A stretch of DNA of 28,955 nucleotides, taken from the NCBI GenBank assembly GCA_003427395.1, contig BFEA01000340.1:1639663-1668617 (forward strand). The letters are read 5' to 3'. The position numbers and the translations under genes were made by a program. Below are positions 1-8,441 of the stretch, piece after piece. The notes beneath the pieces are model-generated. The model saw only the letters and a list, made by a program, of their open reading frames with translations, was not told where the DNA came from and searched no databases. Each line of letters starts with the position of its first letter. The stretch's first letter is position 1. The DNA comes from Chara braunii (taxonomy: Eukaryota; Streptophyta; Charophyceae; Charales; Characeae).

Positions 1-156
1 CCACCCTGACACCACTGCCGTCCTGAGTTACGAACGCCTTTTCGAACTCAGGCCCTGACACAGTCGCCGAAGGCCAAAAACTCAAAACATGCCGCGTCCG
101 CCGTTGTTTCTATTTTAATTCTTATTCTTTCTTCCATCCACCTTCTCTCGTCAACT

Positions 157-320
157 CTTTTTTTTTTCCTTTTTTTTTTTAACAGAGGCTCCGTCTATTG
201 GTGGGGAGCAGCACCTGCTGGAAACCGGGTCCAGCGTCCCTCTTACATAAATTGTTTGGAAAGAATTTGGAAAAAGATTTGTAAGATTTGGAATCCACCA
301 GCATGATTGCCTGGGGAAGA
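157..320 (-). mobile_element. LINE 3' end fragment with A-rich tail (minus strand)
   Basis: The plus strand has a T-rich run at 157-180 followed by a sequence shared with four other places in the window (6402, 8403, 19551 and 24064). The shared core contains a GCTGGA/TCCAGC stem (217-222 with 230-235). The T run at the low-coordinate side means the element reads on the minus strand and ends in a poly-A tail. A second match, near 295-317, resembles 24362-24384 in the LINE-B 3' UTR, so homology extends past the core. The terminal hairpin found in LINE-A, LINE-B and LINE-E is missing here, which suggests a separate subfamily. I found no target duplication. Confidence 0.7.
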
Positions 321-485
321 CCATTCTTCATCTACATCAGTTGCTACGAATGACATTGTCTCATGTTTGAGTTTTGCATCATCACATAAGCAGGAATTTC
401 GGCTGCGGGGTCCTAGAAAAAAAAGGGAGAAACACGCAGAGAATGAGTGATGACATGAAGAGTCATGTGGACAGGGTAGAGGATT

Positions 486-869
486 TCATTTCCATTTGTC
501 TTTCAAGGGGATTTGTGTTTTGAATGGTGTGACAGGTGACTCTCTTACTGTCCGGTTGATGTTGCCTTCTGACACTTCTGTTGTCAGAAATATTCTGTCG
601 TGCTCGGCGAAGGTCTTTTTGAGCACAACAAGGAGTTGCTTGAGTGCATCCAGGCCTGTCTGCGTCTCCAATGGATTATTCTTCAGAGGCTCCCACATCA
701 TGCTCGCTCCTTGTACAAGGATGGACACCTTCTTCTGCGGCCCAGAAATCTGTTGAAACCTGAAATAGCCACCAAGGAAAATTTGAACATGGTAACATTT
801 AGGCCCTCGAACCACAACCTGCAACGTCTTCGGATATCTGGGATACCAGATGATGCAATACCAATCCAT
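486..869 (-). CDS. Unrecognised minus-strand ORF next to a LINE 3' tail
   Basis: This is an open frame of about 127 codons with ordinary protein composition, including the segments IFLGGYFRFQQISGPQKKVS and MMWEPLKNNPLETQTGLDAL. I do not recognise a family. The upstream end, above about 785, overlaps LINE-D on the opposite strand, so only roughly 486-785 can be independent sequence. It lies directly upstream, in minus orientation, of the LINE 3' tail at 157-320. It could be part of a chimeric retrocopy, the C-terminus of a related element, or chance. No intron, start context or promoter was identified. Confidence 0.2.
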   Translation of the reverse strand: MDWYCIIWYPRYPKTLQVVVRGPKCYHVQIFLGGYFRFQQISGPQKKVSILVQGASMMWEPLKNNPLETQTGLDALKQLLVVLKKTFAEHDRIFLTTEVSEGNINRTVRESPVTPFKTQIPLKDKWK

Positions 870-1267
870 TCCATGTTTGCAGACGATCCAACCATAATGT
901 TGGAGGCAAGTGAGTCTAATATGAAGGAAATTAAGTTTATGTCGGATAAATTCTCAAGCGTTTCGGACATGGTAGTGAACTGGGGCAGTAAAACTCAAGG
1001 TTGGAGGATTCATTCGAATGGGGTTCGTCCCCCGGAAATTCCTAGGGTGCGCTGGTTGCCTCTGGAGGCCCATGTGCGCATACTAGGGGTATCACCTTCA
1101 ACTCATGGAAAACTTGCCTTTAATGATGACTGCATCTCACGTCCGACACTTGAAAAAATGAACCAATGGAAGAATCAACATGCTTCGATTTTTGGGAGGG
1201 CATTGGTTATTAATAATCTGGTTTTAACGTTAATCTGGTATAAATCTGCACTTTGGGCAATCAACAA
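786..1267 (+). pseudogene. LINE-D ORF2 fragment, part 1 (RT palm C-terminal half)
   Basis: The plus frame encodes the part of a LINE reverse transcriptase around motif C: MFADDPTIMLEASESNMKEI, then VVNWGSKTQGWRIHSNGVRP, then SIFGRALVINNLVLTLIWYK. It aligns through its length with the LINE-A RT, which has FADDLTLMVEAS, NWGNKTQGWWIH and SLFGRSLIVNN. Near its start it carries TFRPS, matching AFRPS of LINE-C rather than LINE-A, so it is closer to the LINE-C subfamily. The element is 5'-truncated at about 785 and interrupted at about 1267 by a SINE; it resumes at 1831. The catalytic FADD is retained, but the remainder of the enzyme is absent. Confidence 0.85.
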
Positions 1268-1830
1268 ACACGCAAATGGCATTCAGGAGGTCGTGGGTTC
1301 AATCCCCATGGCCGCCTGTAGCACTCTTGGTGCCAACTAACTGAGATAGTCAGCTGGATCCTCCCAGTCGGTATCAGTAAGGTCTTCAGCCAACACGGGT
1401 GTGAGTGCGTATGTGAGTGGGTTGAGTGTGGTGCGCGGGAGAGTGTTGGCTTTAGACACTACTGTTACCCGATGGGGGTGGGGGAAGATGCAAAGGGAGG
1501 CACAGTTACTGGCAAATGCTCAGTCCTTGTGTTAGTCGGGCCCTCACCGGCGGCCCCAACCCTGCACCCTAAAATGCTAGGGCAAAGGGGCAAACATGCC
1601 GTTACCCCTCTCCACCGAGAGAGGTAATCTCCCTTCACCGAAGAGAGGTAGAAAGCTATGCTTGCAGGGGTCCCCTGTATAGCCTTAGGAGTAGTGGTAG
1701 GCAGTGAAAAGAAAGATATGTTCCATGACATGGCAGAACGCCAGTTAAGGAAAGATATGTGAGCTGAGAGAAAAATATATGGCTGTCCCCCGATGAGGAG
1801 AAGGCAGCTTAAAAAAAAAAAAAAAAAAAC
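1268..1830 (+). mobile_element. tRNA-derived SINE (5'-truncated) inserted in LINE-D
   Basis: This 0.56-kb block interrupts the LINE-D reading frame and ends in a run of 20 A (1811-1830). Near its start it has a good RNA polymerase III B box, GGTTCAATCCC at 1296-1306, in a tRNA T-arm context. An A box at the right upstream distance would fall in LINE sequence, so the 5' end is probably truncated. Possible degenerate target duplications are AAACACGCA on the left and AAACCTCGTA on the right. The body contains imperfect repeats around 1595-1650. It has no ORF resembling a transposase or RT. Confidence 0.65.
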
Positions 1831-2455
1831 CTCGTACTAAAATCCTTCAGAAACAGGTTACGACATTTCTATGGAGGGGTAATCATGAACAAGAGACAGT
1901 AAAACCTCAAGTAGCCTGACTTTCTTTAATACAACCCAAATCAAAGGGTGGGTTCACTGGGTTGGGGTTACTTGACCCAATGCTACAAAGTCAAGCTTTA
2001 TCTCTTCAATGGATAAAGGAAGTGACCTTAGCCATCGACAAGCCATGGCAGACTTTGGCCTTGTAGCAAATTCACAGACTTGCCCTGCGTAGCACTGAAG
2101 ACATAGATCCCCTTACCTGGGCGGAAGACCTCTTTTGCTGTATCCCTCATACTAAGGCAAAGTCAAAGGAAGAGGGGGTGAGAGGGGCAGCTCGAAGTGA
2201 ACTCCTATTAGATAATTTATGGGTCTCGTTGTTGAGAACTTGGCACCATGTGCTTCTACCCAATCGTTCTTTTCCCTCTCGTTATGAGGAAATCTTACGT
2301 CAGCCCCTTTTTGGGAATAAATGGATTATGGATCTAAATGGTCGGGCTTTCATAGCTCTCTTTTGCCATGGTTTGTGTGAGTATTTCGCCATGGTTCGTT
2401 ATGGTTTGTGTGGGTCAAAAGAGGAATCTTACGTTATAGTGGGCCTCTTTGTAAT
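1831..2455 (+). pseudogene. LINE-D ORF2 fragment, part 2 (post-RT region)
   Basis: The LINE-D frame resumes directly after the SINE poly-A. Recognisable segments are VTTFLWRGNHEQETVKPQVA, then KGGFTGLGLLDPMLQSQALS, then LLRTWHHVLLPNRSFPSRYE and ILRQPLFGNKWIMDLNGRAF. These match LINE-A (FLWRGDHEK, GGLGIIDPLLQTKVLAIQW, LLRTWRSLPLP, VARQPLFGNRWVVD). Several in-frame stops and a small frameshift near 2360, where a CCATGGTTYGT motif is duplicated, show decay. Homology fades at about 2455 without a poly-A tail, so this is an internal remnant, not a 3' end. Confidence 0.8.
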
Positions 2456-2465
2456 TCCTTCTTTT

Positions 2466-2560
2466 TAATCTTTTTTTTTCTTTTCGAATCAGGCTTCAAA
2501 CTTGGCTGCGTAATTCAACAGTTCATGCGTGTACCAACTGAGGTAGGCTAATTGCTGTAA
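2466..2560 (-). repeat. tRNA-like SINE or tRNA retro-fragment (minus strand)
   Basis: Read on the minus strand, this stretch has a good A-box-like D-arm (TACCTCAGTTGGTACACG) followed about 54 nt later by a weak B box (TGATTCGAAAAG), then an A-rich run (the T run on the plus strand at 2466-2475). The spacing would suit a tRNA with a long variable arm, but the anticodon stem does not pair convincingly. A tRNA-derived retro-fragment is likelier than a functional tRNA gene. Confidence 0.3.
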
Positions 2561-2721
2561 CAAGTTGCATTCAGAAGGCTATGGGTTCTGACCTGGACTC
2601 AAGTATGCGCCTGGGCATACTTGGTGTCCTACTATCCAGAGATAGCCCAAACCGCCCCCAGCCAGCATTGGAAGGACCTTGGCCAATATTGTTGGGTGCT
2701 ATGCAACAACGCTATTGGCTA

Positions 2722-2790
2722 TTAGACACTGCTAATGGTCGGCACTACCGTCTTCACTCGAAAATAATGCCCGGGAAGACGAAGAGGCGT
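2722..2790. repeat. Segment shared in inverted orientation with 6919-6975
   Basis: The run around CACTACCGTCTTCA(C/T) followed by CGAAAATAATGCCCGGG here is matched, reverse-complemented, at about 6919-6960, where CCCGGGCGTTATTTTCGGG is followed by TGAAGACGGTAGT. The likeness continues weakly through a CAATAG motif. It is probably part of a dispersed element that also supplies the right-hand palindrome at 6913-6930. Its full boundaries are not clear. Confidence 0.5.
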
Positions 2791-3225
2791 GACGCGGATC
2801 TCCCGGAGAGCCAGGCGACGCGGTGGGCGAAGACGCAAGGACACGAGGCGATAGAAGGGTATGTACGGGAGACTGGCGACGAGGTGGACAGTGGGATATG
2901 GTGGCGCATGGTAGGAGATGGGGTGTGTTGGGCAGTGACGGGGAACAACCACGGGTGGTAAGGTAGGGGGGAGGAGGGTGGGGCAGATGGGCAGGGAGGT
3001 GTGGAGTCGCTGGACTAGGTTGGGGCTTGTCGTCCTCGTTTTTTGAAACCCTTCCCTCTTCCTCAACAGTATGGTCTGGGTACAGTTTAGGTGGTTTTGA
3101 ACCCCCTATGGCGACTCGTCAACAGGTTTGGCGAGGGGGTGCCACACTGTTTTCGATTTCCTTTCGGGGATTGACCGTTCATGTCTTTGGTGCTTGCTTT
3201 GCTTTTAGCCTACATGCTAGCAGTG
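2791..3225. other. Unassigned G-rich stretch, no supported gene
   Basis: This stretch is open in several frames on both strands because it is G- and C-rich, but none of the translations has recognisable motifs. A polypyrimidine tract ending in CAG (about 3040-3068) looks like a splice acceptor but has no coding partner. Confidence 0.5.
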
Positions 3226-3233
3226 GGAGGAAG
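3226..3233. repeat. Left 8-bp target duplication of the hAT-like element
   Basis: GGAGGAAG, identical to the copy at 3794-3801. The preceding base is also G in both copies. Confidence 0.75.
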
Positions 3234-3793
3234 CAGTGAAACCACGCGTTCATTGAACGCGGGTTTTCCGTTCAGAAATTGAACGGAATGCACGCGCGTT
3301 CAATGAACGGGACCGAACGCGGAGTTCAATTGCGCGCAGGAAAAAAAAAAAAAAAAAAAAAAACTCAGGAAATTCCGAAAAACAAATATGTTATGAAGAA
3401 AAATAAAATAAACAACATTTGCCTGAGCATTACATCTAAATTCGCTACCAAATTGGAAAAAAGAATAGAAAACAGAAAATAGAAAAAAGTAAAAAAAGAA
3501 TTGAAATTAATGAGCGAACACGATTTGACACCGCCATCTTTGGCCATTTTTCATTTTTTTTGGCCTTAGCAAAATGACTCCAAAATTGAGAGGCATGTAC
3601 CTCACATCATACAGAACTCATAAAAAAAAATCAGAAAAAAAAAGTTATTTTTAGGCATCAAAATGATTTAAAAATAAATAAAAAATAGAAAAATAATTGA
3701 ACGCCGTTCAATTTTGAACGCGAACGCGTAATCCGCGTTCAAACGCACATTTGAACGCGAACGCGCGTTCACGGCGTTCAAATGGTTACACAG
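3234..3793. mobile_element. Non-autonomous hAT-like element with GAACG hairpin clusters at both ends
   Basis: The 560-bp insert has imperfect terminal inverted repeats: CAGTGAAACCA on the left and, read inward from the right, CTGTGTAACCA (9 of 11 identical). Perfect 8-bp duplications, the size typical of hAT elements, flank it. Both ends are built of short CpG-rich hairpins. The left has CGCGTTC-ATT-GAACGCG (3245-3261) and CCGTTCA/TGAACGG (3268-3286). The right has TTGAACG-C-CGTTCAA (3697-3711), TTGAACGCG/CGCGTTCAA (3714-3742) and TTTGAACGC/GCGTTCAAA (3750-3782), the last enclosing GAACGCGCGTTC. The interior is A/T-rich and has no credible ORF, so mobility would need a transposase supplied in trans. 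Confidence 0.75.
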
Positions 3794-3801
3794 GGAGGAA
3801 G
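3794..3801. repeat. Right 8-bp target duplication of the hAT-like element
   Basis: GGAGGAAG, identical to 3226-3233. Confidence 0.75.
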
Positions 3802-4468
3802 GGAGTTTTTCCTTCCCCAAAGACGCAGGGGTAGGGTTTGAGGGGTGTGAGGTAAGTGGCTTGGTTGAGGAAGAAGGGATGGGAGACTGCTTTTTATTGG
3901 ATTAGGATTCAGCCCACGCATGGCTTGGCCGTCTTATAATTCGAAATCTACTAATAATGTTTTGATAACCAAGCTTTTCATCGTGAGGTTGACTTTTCGT
4001 TGATGATTTTAGTTCATGATTTTTGATTTGAATTTTCTAATTCGTCATGATTTTTTCACCTAACTTTTCCAGAGTTGTGGCTGTTTTTTCTGAATTTTTT
4101 TCAGAGGTTGTTTTTAAAAGATTTCGTTTTTATGATTGTGATTTGTTTAAAATCTGATTCATGAGATCTTAGGTGTTTTCTGGATGTAATTGATTCTTAA
4201 TCTGAAATTCGTGTTCTATTCTGGGCAAGATCCTTAATCTGAAATTCGTATTTTCTTAGCAGGATTCTTAATTTTAAATTCGTATTTTCTCAAAGAGGAA
4301 TTGATGTCCTATGTTTATCCATCCTTGATCTAATTCTAAATCTGATGTAGTTTTTCATAAGTTGTAGTTCAAATTTGCTAGGATGTGGTCTTGCAAACGA
4401 AAGGGGGAAGGTCGCATTAGAGGCAGGTGGGAAGTGGGGGGGTTCACTCAAAGGAGGGATTGGCAGTT
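3802..4468. other. T-rich stretch, no gene seen
   Basis: The stretch is rich in T and reads like plant intron or intergenic DNA. Its only structure is a short imperfect repeat of GAT(T/C)CTTAATCTGAAATTCGT, seen three times at about 4192-4214, 4229-4253 and 4263-4289. Confidence 0.5.
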
Positions 4469-5370
4469 CAGGGTGGTAAGTCGATTATCAGAAGGGTGGG
4501 GTGGGACGGCATTGGCCGGTGTTGGAGCATTCACTCTGTGACCAAGGGGAGCTTGAGGCCATTGAAGTTATGCCAAGGGTGGAAGGCATAACCATCTCGC
4601 CCGACGTAGCTGTTGTCAGGGCGGTGACCCTATAACCTTTCAAGGGGCCATACAGTAAAGGGAATTGTCGAGGGGGAAGGCACTCTTTGTCCGTTAAAAA
4701 CAGTTAGGTCGGTACTGGGGCAATTTGTGTTGCCTTGTAACCCTAGCGGGGGGAGGTATGAGACCTGATGATTTTTGGTACGAGGATTGAAAGTTTGGGC
4801 GGCGTGTCCTTCATCTGTGGTGAGGGAAGGAGACGTATTGTTAGTGATTCTAGCTCTTGTCCTTTTTCCTTTTGACTTTCTTAAATGGGAAGGTGAAAGT
4901 TGGAAGTATGGTTTGGAGGAATTTTGGGTGGGCTTGTGCAGTAGAGGAAGGGTTGCTCAGGGTAGTAAGTCTACTAGAAGGGCGGGGTGGGGCGACATTG
5001 GCCGGTGCTGGAGCAGTGGCTCTGTGACCAAGAGGAGTTTGAGGCCATTGGAGTTATGCCGAGGGTGGAAAGCATAACCACTTCTTTCAACGTAGCTGAT
5101 GCTGGGGCGGTGATTCAGTAACCCGCTAGGGGGGTTTCAACTAAGGAAGTAGTCAAGGGAGGAAGGTACTTCCTGTCCATCAGAAAACAGTTAGTTCGGT
5201 GTTGGGGCAGTTTGTGTTGCCTTGTAACCCTATCAAGGGGGGTGTGAGAACTGACGATTTTTGGTACGAGGACTGAAAGCCTGAGCGGCGGTTTCTTGTC
5301 TGTAGCGAGGGTCTGAGTTGGATTGTTGGTGGCTCTATTTTTTATTTTCGTCTTTTTGTTTTTCATAGCT
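4469..5370. repeat. Two-copy direct repeat, period about 489 bp
   Basis: Copy 1 (about 4469-4890) and copy 2 (about 4958-5370) align over most of their length. They share landmarks in the same order: ATTGGCCGGTG, CTCTGTGACCAAG, TTGAGGCCATTG, GTTATGCC followed by AGGGTGGAA, TTTGTGTTGCCTTGTAACCC, and ATTTTTGGTACGAGGA. Divergence is roughly that of an old duplication. Each copy itself contains two smaller modules built on GGGGC...(T/C)GTAACCC. No ORF is conserved between the copies. Nature unknown; it may be an element interior or a local satellite. Confidence 0.75.
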
Positions 5371-5439
5371 TTTTTATTTCTGAATATGTTCTTGAATGAG
5401 ATTGAATTTTTTGATTAAAAGAAAAGAAAATCCCTTATA

Positions 5440-6290
5440 AGCTGGTGCTGGTGGCAGGGGGCCAGGGTTGCGATGGTGGAGGATAATGCGCTTTGCGGCC
5501 ATGGGGCTAACCTGCAGGGTGGAAATAGGGTACATCAGCGGAGAAGATGGCGACTTCATCGCAGTAAGACATACCGGAGTAGGGTTGTGAGGGATTTTAT
5601 GTGCCAGGGATATCTGCAACCAGCACCCGAAGGAGCTGAGCGATCGGATCTACAGTTATGGTGCTGATTGGTGGCTTGTCTAGTATTTGCTGTAGTCTTG
5701 GGTCCCCGTGGGCTTCCGAATGGATGAGGCCAAAACAACGCTGGTCGGTGATGGGGCTTGGTCGCGCTGCCCCGTAACTCGACTTGTACGAGGGCAAGAG
5801 ACCTGGTAGAGAGATCTGGGGAATTGTCGAGGGTGGAAGGCACTCTAGTGTCCTTTGGTAAGCTGGTACTTAGACGATGCTGGTCGGAGCCGGGGCGGGT
5901 CATTTTGCCCTGTAGCCTAGCAGGTGGGAGTCTTCTAGGGTGGGTCGTGCCACTCTATAACCTAGCAGTTGGGGGCGTGAGGCCTAGTAGAGACTAAGTA
6001 TCGGGATATAGGGATGAGGCAGGTAGGGGTGAGCTGCTGAAAGGCTCTAAGGCAGGTATTTCTCGATCTGAATGCTCTTTAAAAAACAAAAGGGCCCTCT
6101 GCATGGAGAAGTAGATGGTTGGATATCAACAGTCCTACTAGTGAGGGGGCTAGCTTGTAGGACAGAAATAGGGTACAACAACAGTGGAGATGGTGGCTCT
6201 GCTGCAGTAAGTCTTGCCAGAGTGGGGTAAAGAGGATTGATGGGGGGTTTCTGAGTCATTTTCTGAACTTTGCTCATTCCTGAAGTTCGT
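5440..6290. repeat. Further diverged modules of the same tandem array
   Basis: A block at about 5500-5600 (GAAATAGGGTACATCAGCGG, then CGCAGTAAGACATACCGGAG) recurs at about 6145-6240 (GAAATAGGGTACAACAACAG, then TGCAGTAAGTCTTGCCAGAG), 643 bp apart. Between them, modules related to the 4469-5370 repeat appear at about 5735-5815, 5820-5935 and 5940-6000. Each has a GGGGC or GTCG segment, a (C/T)GTA(A/G)C(C/T) core and a downstream GGGGG followed by GAGRCCT(A/G)GTAGAGA. They are degenerate and none encodes a recognisable protein. Confidence 0.6.
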
Positions 6291-6401
6291 CGTAGTAATT
6301 TGCTAAGTAGTTCAAATTTTCTTTAGCCAAAGATGGGTAATGGCCTCGGTATCTCAAATATATCCCAAAATTTCAAAACTTCTATGTAAAAATTTCCATA
6401 T

Positions 6402-6492
6402 GGGACGCTGGGCCCGGTACCCAGCACCTGCTGCTCCTCACAAATAGATTGGAGCCTTGTTCCCATTAAAAAAAAAAAAACAAAAAAAAAAC
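6402..6492 (+). mobile_element. LINE 3' end fragment with poly-A tail (plus strand)
   Basis: This is the same 3' core as in LINE-A and LINE-B, now on the plus strand: GGGACGCTGG, then CAGCACCTGCTGCTCCTC, then AATAGATTGGAGCC, then an A-rich tail at about 6468-6491. The core hairpin is GCTGGG (6407-6412) with CCCAGC (6420-6425). In the other copies the same positions read GCTGGA/TCCAGC, so the terminal pair changed on both sides. Like the copy at 157 it lacks the terminal GTGCTAG hairpin. No target duplication was found. Confidence 0.7.
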
Positions 6493-6935
6493 GAATATAA
6501 CGCCCGCCGGGCGTTATATTCAGTAAATTGGTGACAACTTCGGTGGGGGCCCAAAATTATGAAAAAAAAAATTCAAAAAATTCTGTAAAAACAATATGTT
6601 GTCCGGAATTGCAATGCGACCATCTTTTGGCTGAGGGTCACTACAAAATTCCTTATAAACTCTGAAATAAAAAATAAAAACAAAAAATCAAACTGAAATA
6701 TGCTCCCTGGAAGTCAAAACCCCTTTCAACCCCGTTTAAAAATCATGTATATCTCCCTCCCCGCCCTTTCAAATCCGTGTACACTACCTCTACAAGACAC
6801 TCTGCCCATGGAACATTCAAACATAACGCCCGGGCGATCTATTCGAAAGGGTGGTCTGTTTGAGAAAAAGAGAGTAAAAACAAAAATCTGATCTTTTTAG
6901 GGTAAGTTGAATATAACGCCCGGGCGTTATTTTCG
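6493..6935. mobile_element. Putative MITE-like element bounded by perfect CpG-rich palindromes
   Basis: The left edge is a perfect inverted pair, GAATATAACGCCCG and CGGGCGTTATATTC, separated by one base (6493-6521). The right edge has the palindrome ATAACGCCC/GGGCGTTAT (6913-6930), and a half copy, ATAACGCCCGGGCGAT, lies at 6823-6838. The interior is A-rich and faintly resembles the interior of the 3234-3793 element, with AATATGTT and CGACCATCTTTTGGC against AATATGTT and CGCCATCTTTGGCC in the same order. No target duplication is visible, and similarity to 2722-2790 continues beyond the right palindrome, so the right boundary is uncertain. Confidence 0.45.
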
Positions 6936-7786
6936 GGTGAAGACGGTAGTAGCACTGTCGGTTTCGCCCAATAGACAAATCCCGCCCACCCCGCATCACC
7001 ACGACGAGGGGCTGGTACAACCTTGCTCTTGGACCACCGCAGTGGTGCAAACCTACCCCCTGGACTGGGGAAAGATCCAGGTTGCTTGGTGTTCCCTTGT
7101 AATATACATAGAGTAGGGAGAGGATGATATATATGAGGAAACATATTGAGAGAGAGAGATTGAGAGAAGAATATAGATCAGGTTAAAAAAATGAAAGAAA
7201 AAGAAAGGCATCTGTGGCTCACCATGGTCTAAAGCGGGGATCGTAGGGATCACAGTCGAAAGGGAAACCCGTGCCGCCGAAGCCGTCGAAGACGTTCTTC
7301 GCAGAAATTGGATCATAGATCAACAAAGTTCAAGACCAATGGCAGCAAAAAGTCCAATGTCATCATCAGTTCCTTGTCCATGTGCGGAAGTGTCTGTAGT
7401 AGGTTGTTCCTGTCTTGTGGCCATAATATGATATGTGATAGGACACACACACTGTCAGATTCCAAGCTTGACAAAGCAGATAATCATGATGATCATCATG
7501 GATGCTCTCACTCTTGTTGCCGTATGTCATTGGATGAAAGGACACAACCATGTTCAACTTTCATCTCACTCCTAATAATAATCTTCGGATTTCTGTCCAT
7601 ACGCTGCAGCTGATGACAATGTGTGTATTACGTACTTGAGTCACGTGATTGTATTTGTCAGTTTCATCAATCAATCTTTATCAAACGATCATGGTGGATG
7701 ATCTCAAAACTTCATCATTATGGTTACAATAGAGTCAAAAGAGGTTGAATTACGTTCCCTTAAACAAGTGAGAAAAAAGAAAAGGA

Positions 7787-7788
<2 letters not shown>
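6936..7788. other. Unassigned region, no supported gene
   Basis: There are short GA runs near 7150, a perfect 16-bp palindrome CATGATGATCATCATG (about 7484-7500) and several frames open for 60-100 codons, but no protein motif. A purine-rich stretch at 7255-7310 is open in more than one frame without a match I recognise. Confidence 0.4.
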
Positions 7789-7871
<83 letters not shown>

Positions 7872-7872
7872 N

Positions 7873-7936
<64 letters not shown>
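7789..7936. repeat. (GA)n microsatellite
   Basis: About 148 bp of almost pure GA dinucleotide, with one ambiguous base at 7872. The length may be collapsed in the assembly. Translations through it (Arg-Glu or Leu-Ser repeats) are artefacts. Confidence 0.95.
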
Positions 7937-7937
<1 letters not shown>

Positions 7938-8296
7938 AGGGACTGCTGACTTGTTTATTTCTCAGCAGGGGAAAAAGGCAGATACGGCCTGCCATAAAAC
8001 CTTTTGGGTTATAGAGCCCTGCGCTTGCCACGCCTGTTACTCTGCACCCAGGAAAGAAATGTAGGGAACTTCCATCCCGGTTCGGCAACGGTAGGAGAAA
8101 GATTCATTACGAAATGTTACTAACGATTCATGATCAAACGTCAAGGAAAGACAAGGAAAGACAATGCAATAACACAAGGAAAGACAATGCCATTCAATTG
8201 CAAGAGAAAGAGACAAAGGGTGAAGCAGAAATAAGAAAGAAAGAAGACGAAGAAGATGTACCCGCAAAAGGCCAATGACAAATTCCCCTTCTCTCA
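7937..8296. other. Unassigned flank of LINE-A
   Basis: This is pre-insertion DNA to the left of LINE-A. It contains an AAGGAAAGACAA motif repeated about three to four times around 8140-8185 and no gene that I can support. Before insertion it would have continued into 19441. Confidence 0.45.
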
Positions 8297-8312
8297 CCAA
8301 CTCACTCCATCC
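8297..8312. repeat. LINE-A target site duplication, 3' side
   Basis: CCAACTCACTCCATCC, identical over 16 bp to 19425-19440. It abuts the A-rich tail of LINE-A. Confidence 0.85.
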
Positions 8313-8364
8313 ATTTATTTATTTATTTATTTATTATTATTATTTTTTTTAAACGTCCCCTTCA

Positions 8365-8402
8365 GTGTTAGTGGTGCTGATATGAGCAGACACCACTAGC
8401 AC
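8365..8402 (-). other. Conserved terminal 3' hairpin of LINE-A
   Basis: GTGTTAGTGGTG (8365-8376) pairs with CACCACTAGCAC (8391-8402), allowing one G-T pair; a CTG/CAG pair extends the stem on the loop side. It lies about 12 nt from the A-rich tail. Equivalent hairpins occur in LINE-E (19511-19548) and LINE-B (24026-24063). It may be an RNA structure used by the reverse transcriptase to start copying; that role is inferred. Confidence 0.6.
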
Positions 8403-8441
8403 CTGGGGGGAGGCTCCATCTATTGGTGGGGAGCATCACCT

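Noticed and set aside
2476-2560. Functional tRNA gene on the minus strand
   Set aside because: The D-arm-like A box is good, but acceptor and anticodon stems do not pair and the T-arm is weak; treated as a SINE or tRNA fragment.
2722-3066. Minus and plus ORFs in the G-rich stretch
   Set aside because: Openness is explained by base composition; neither translation shows a domain.
7720-8088. Long Arg-Glu and Leu-Ser repeat ORFs on both strands
   Set aside because: They are translations of the (GA)n microsatellite; no unique protein sequence flanks them.
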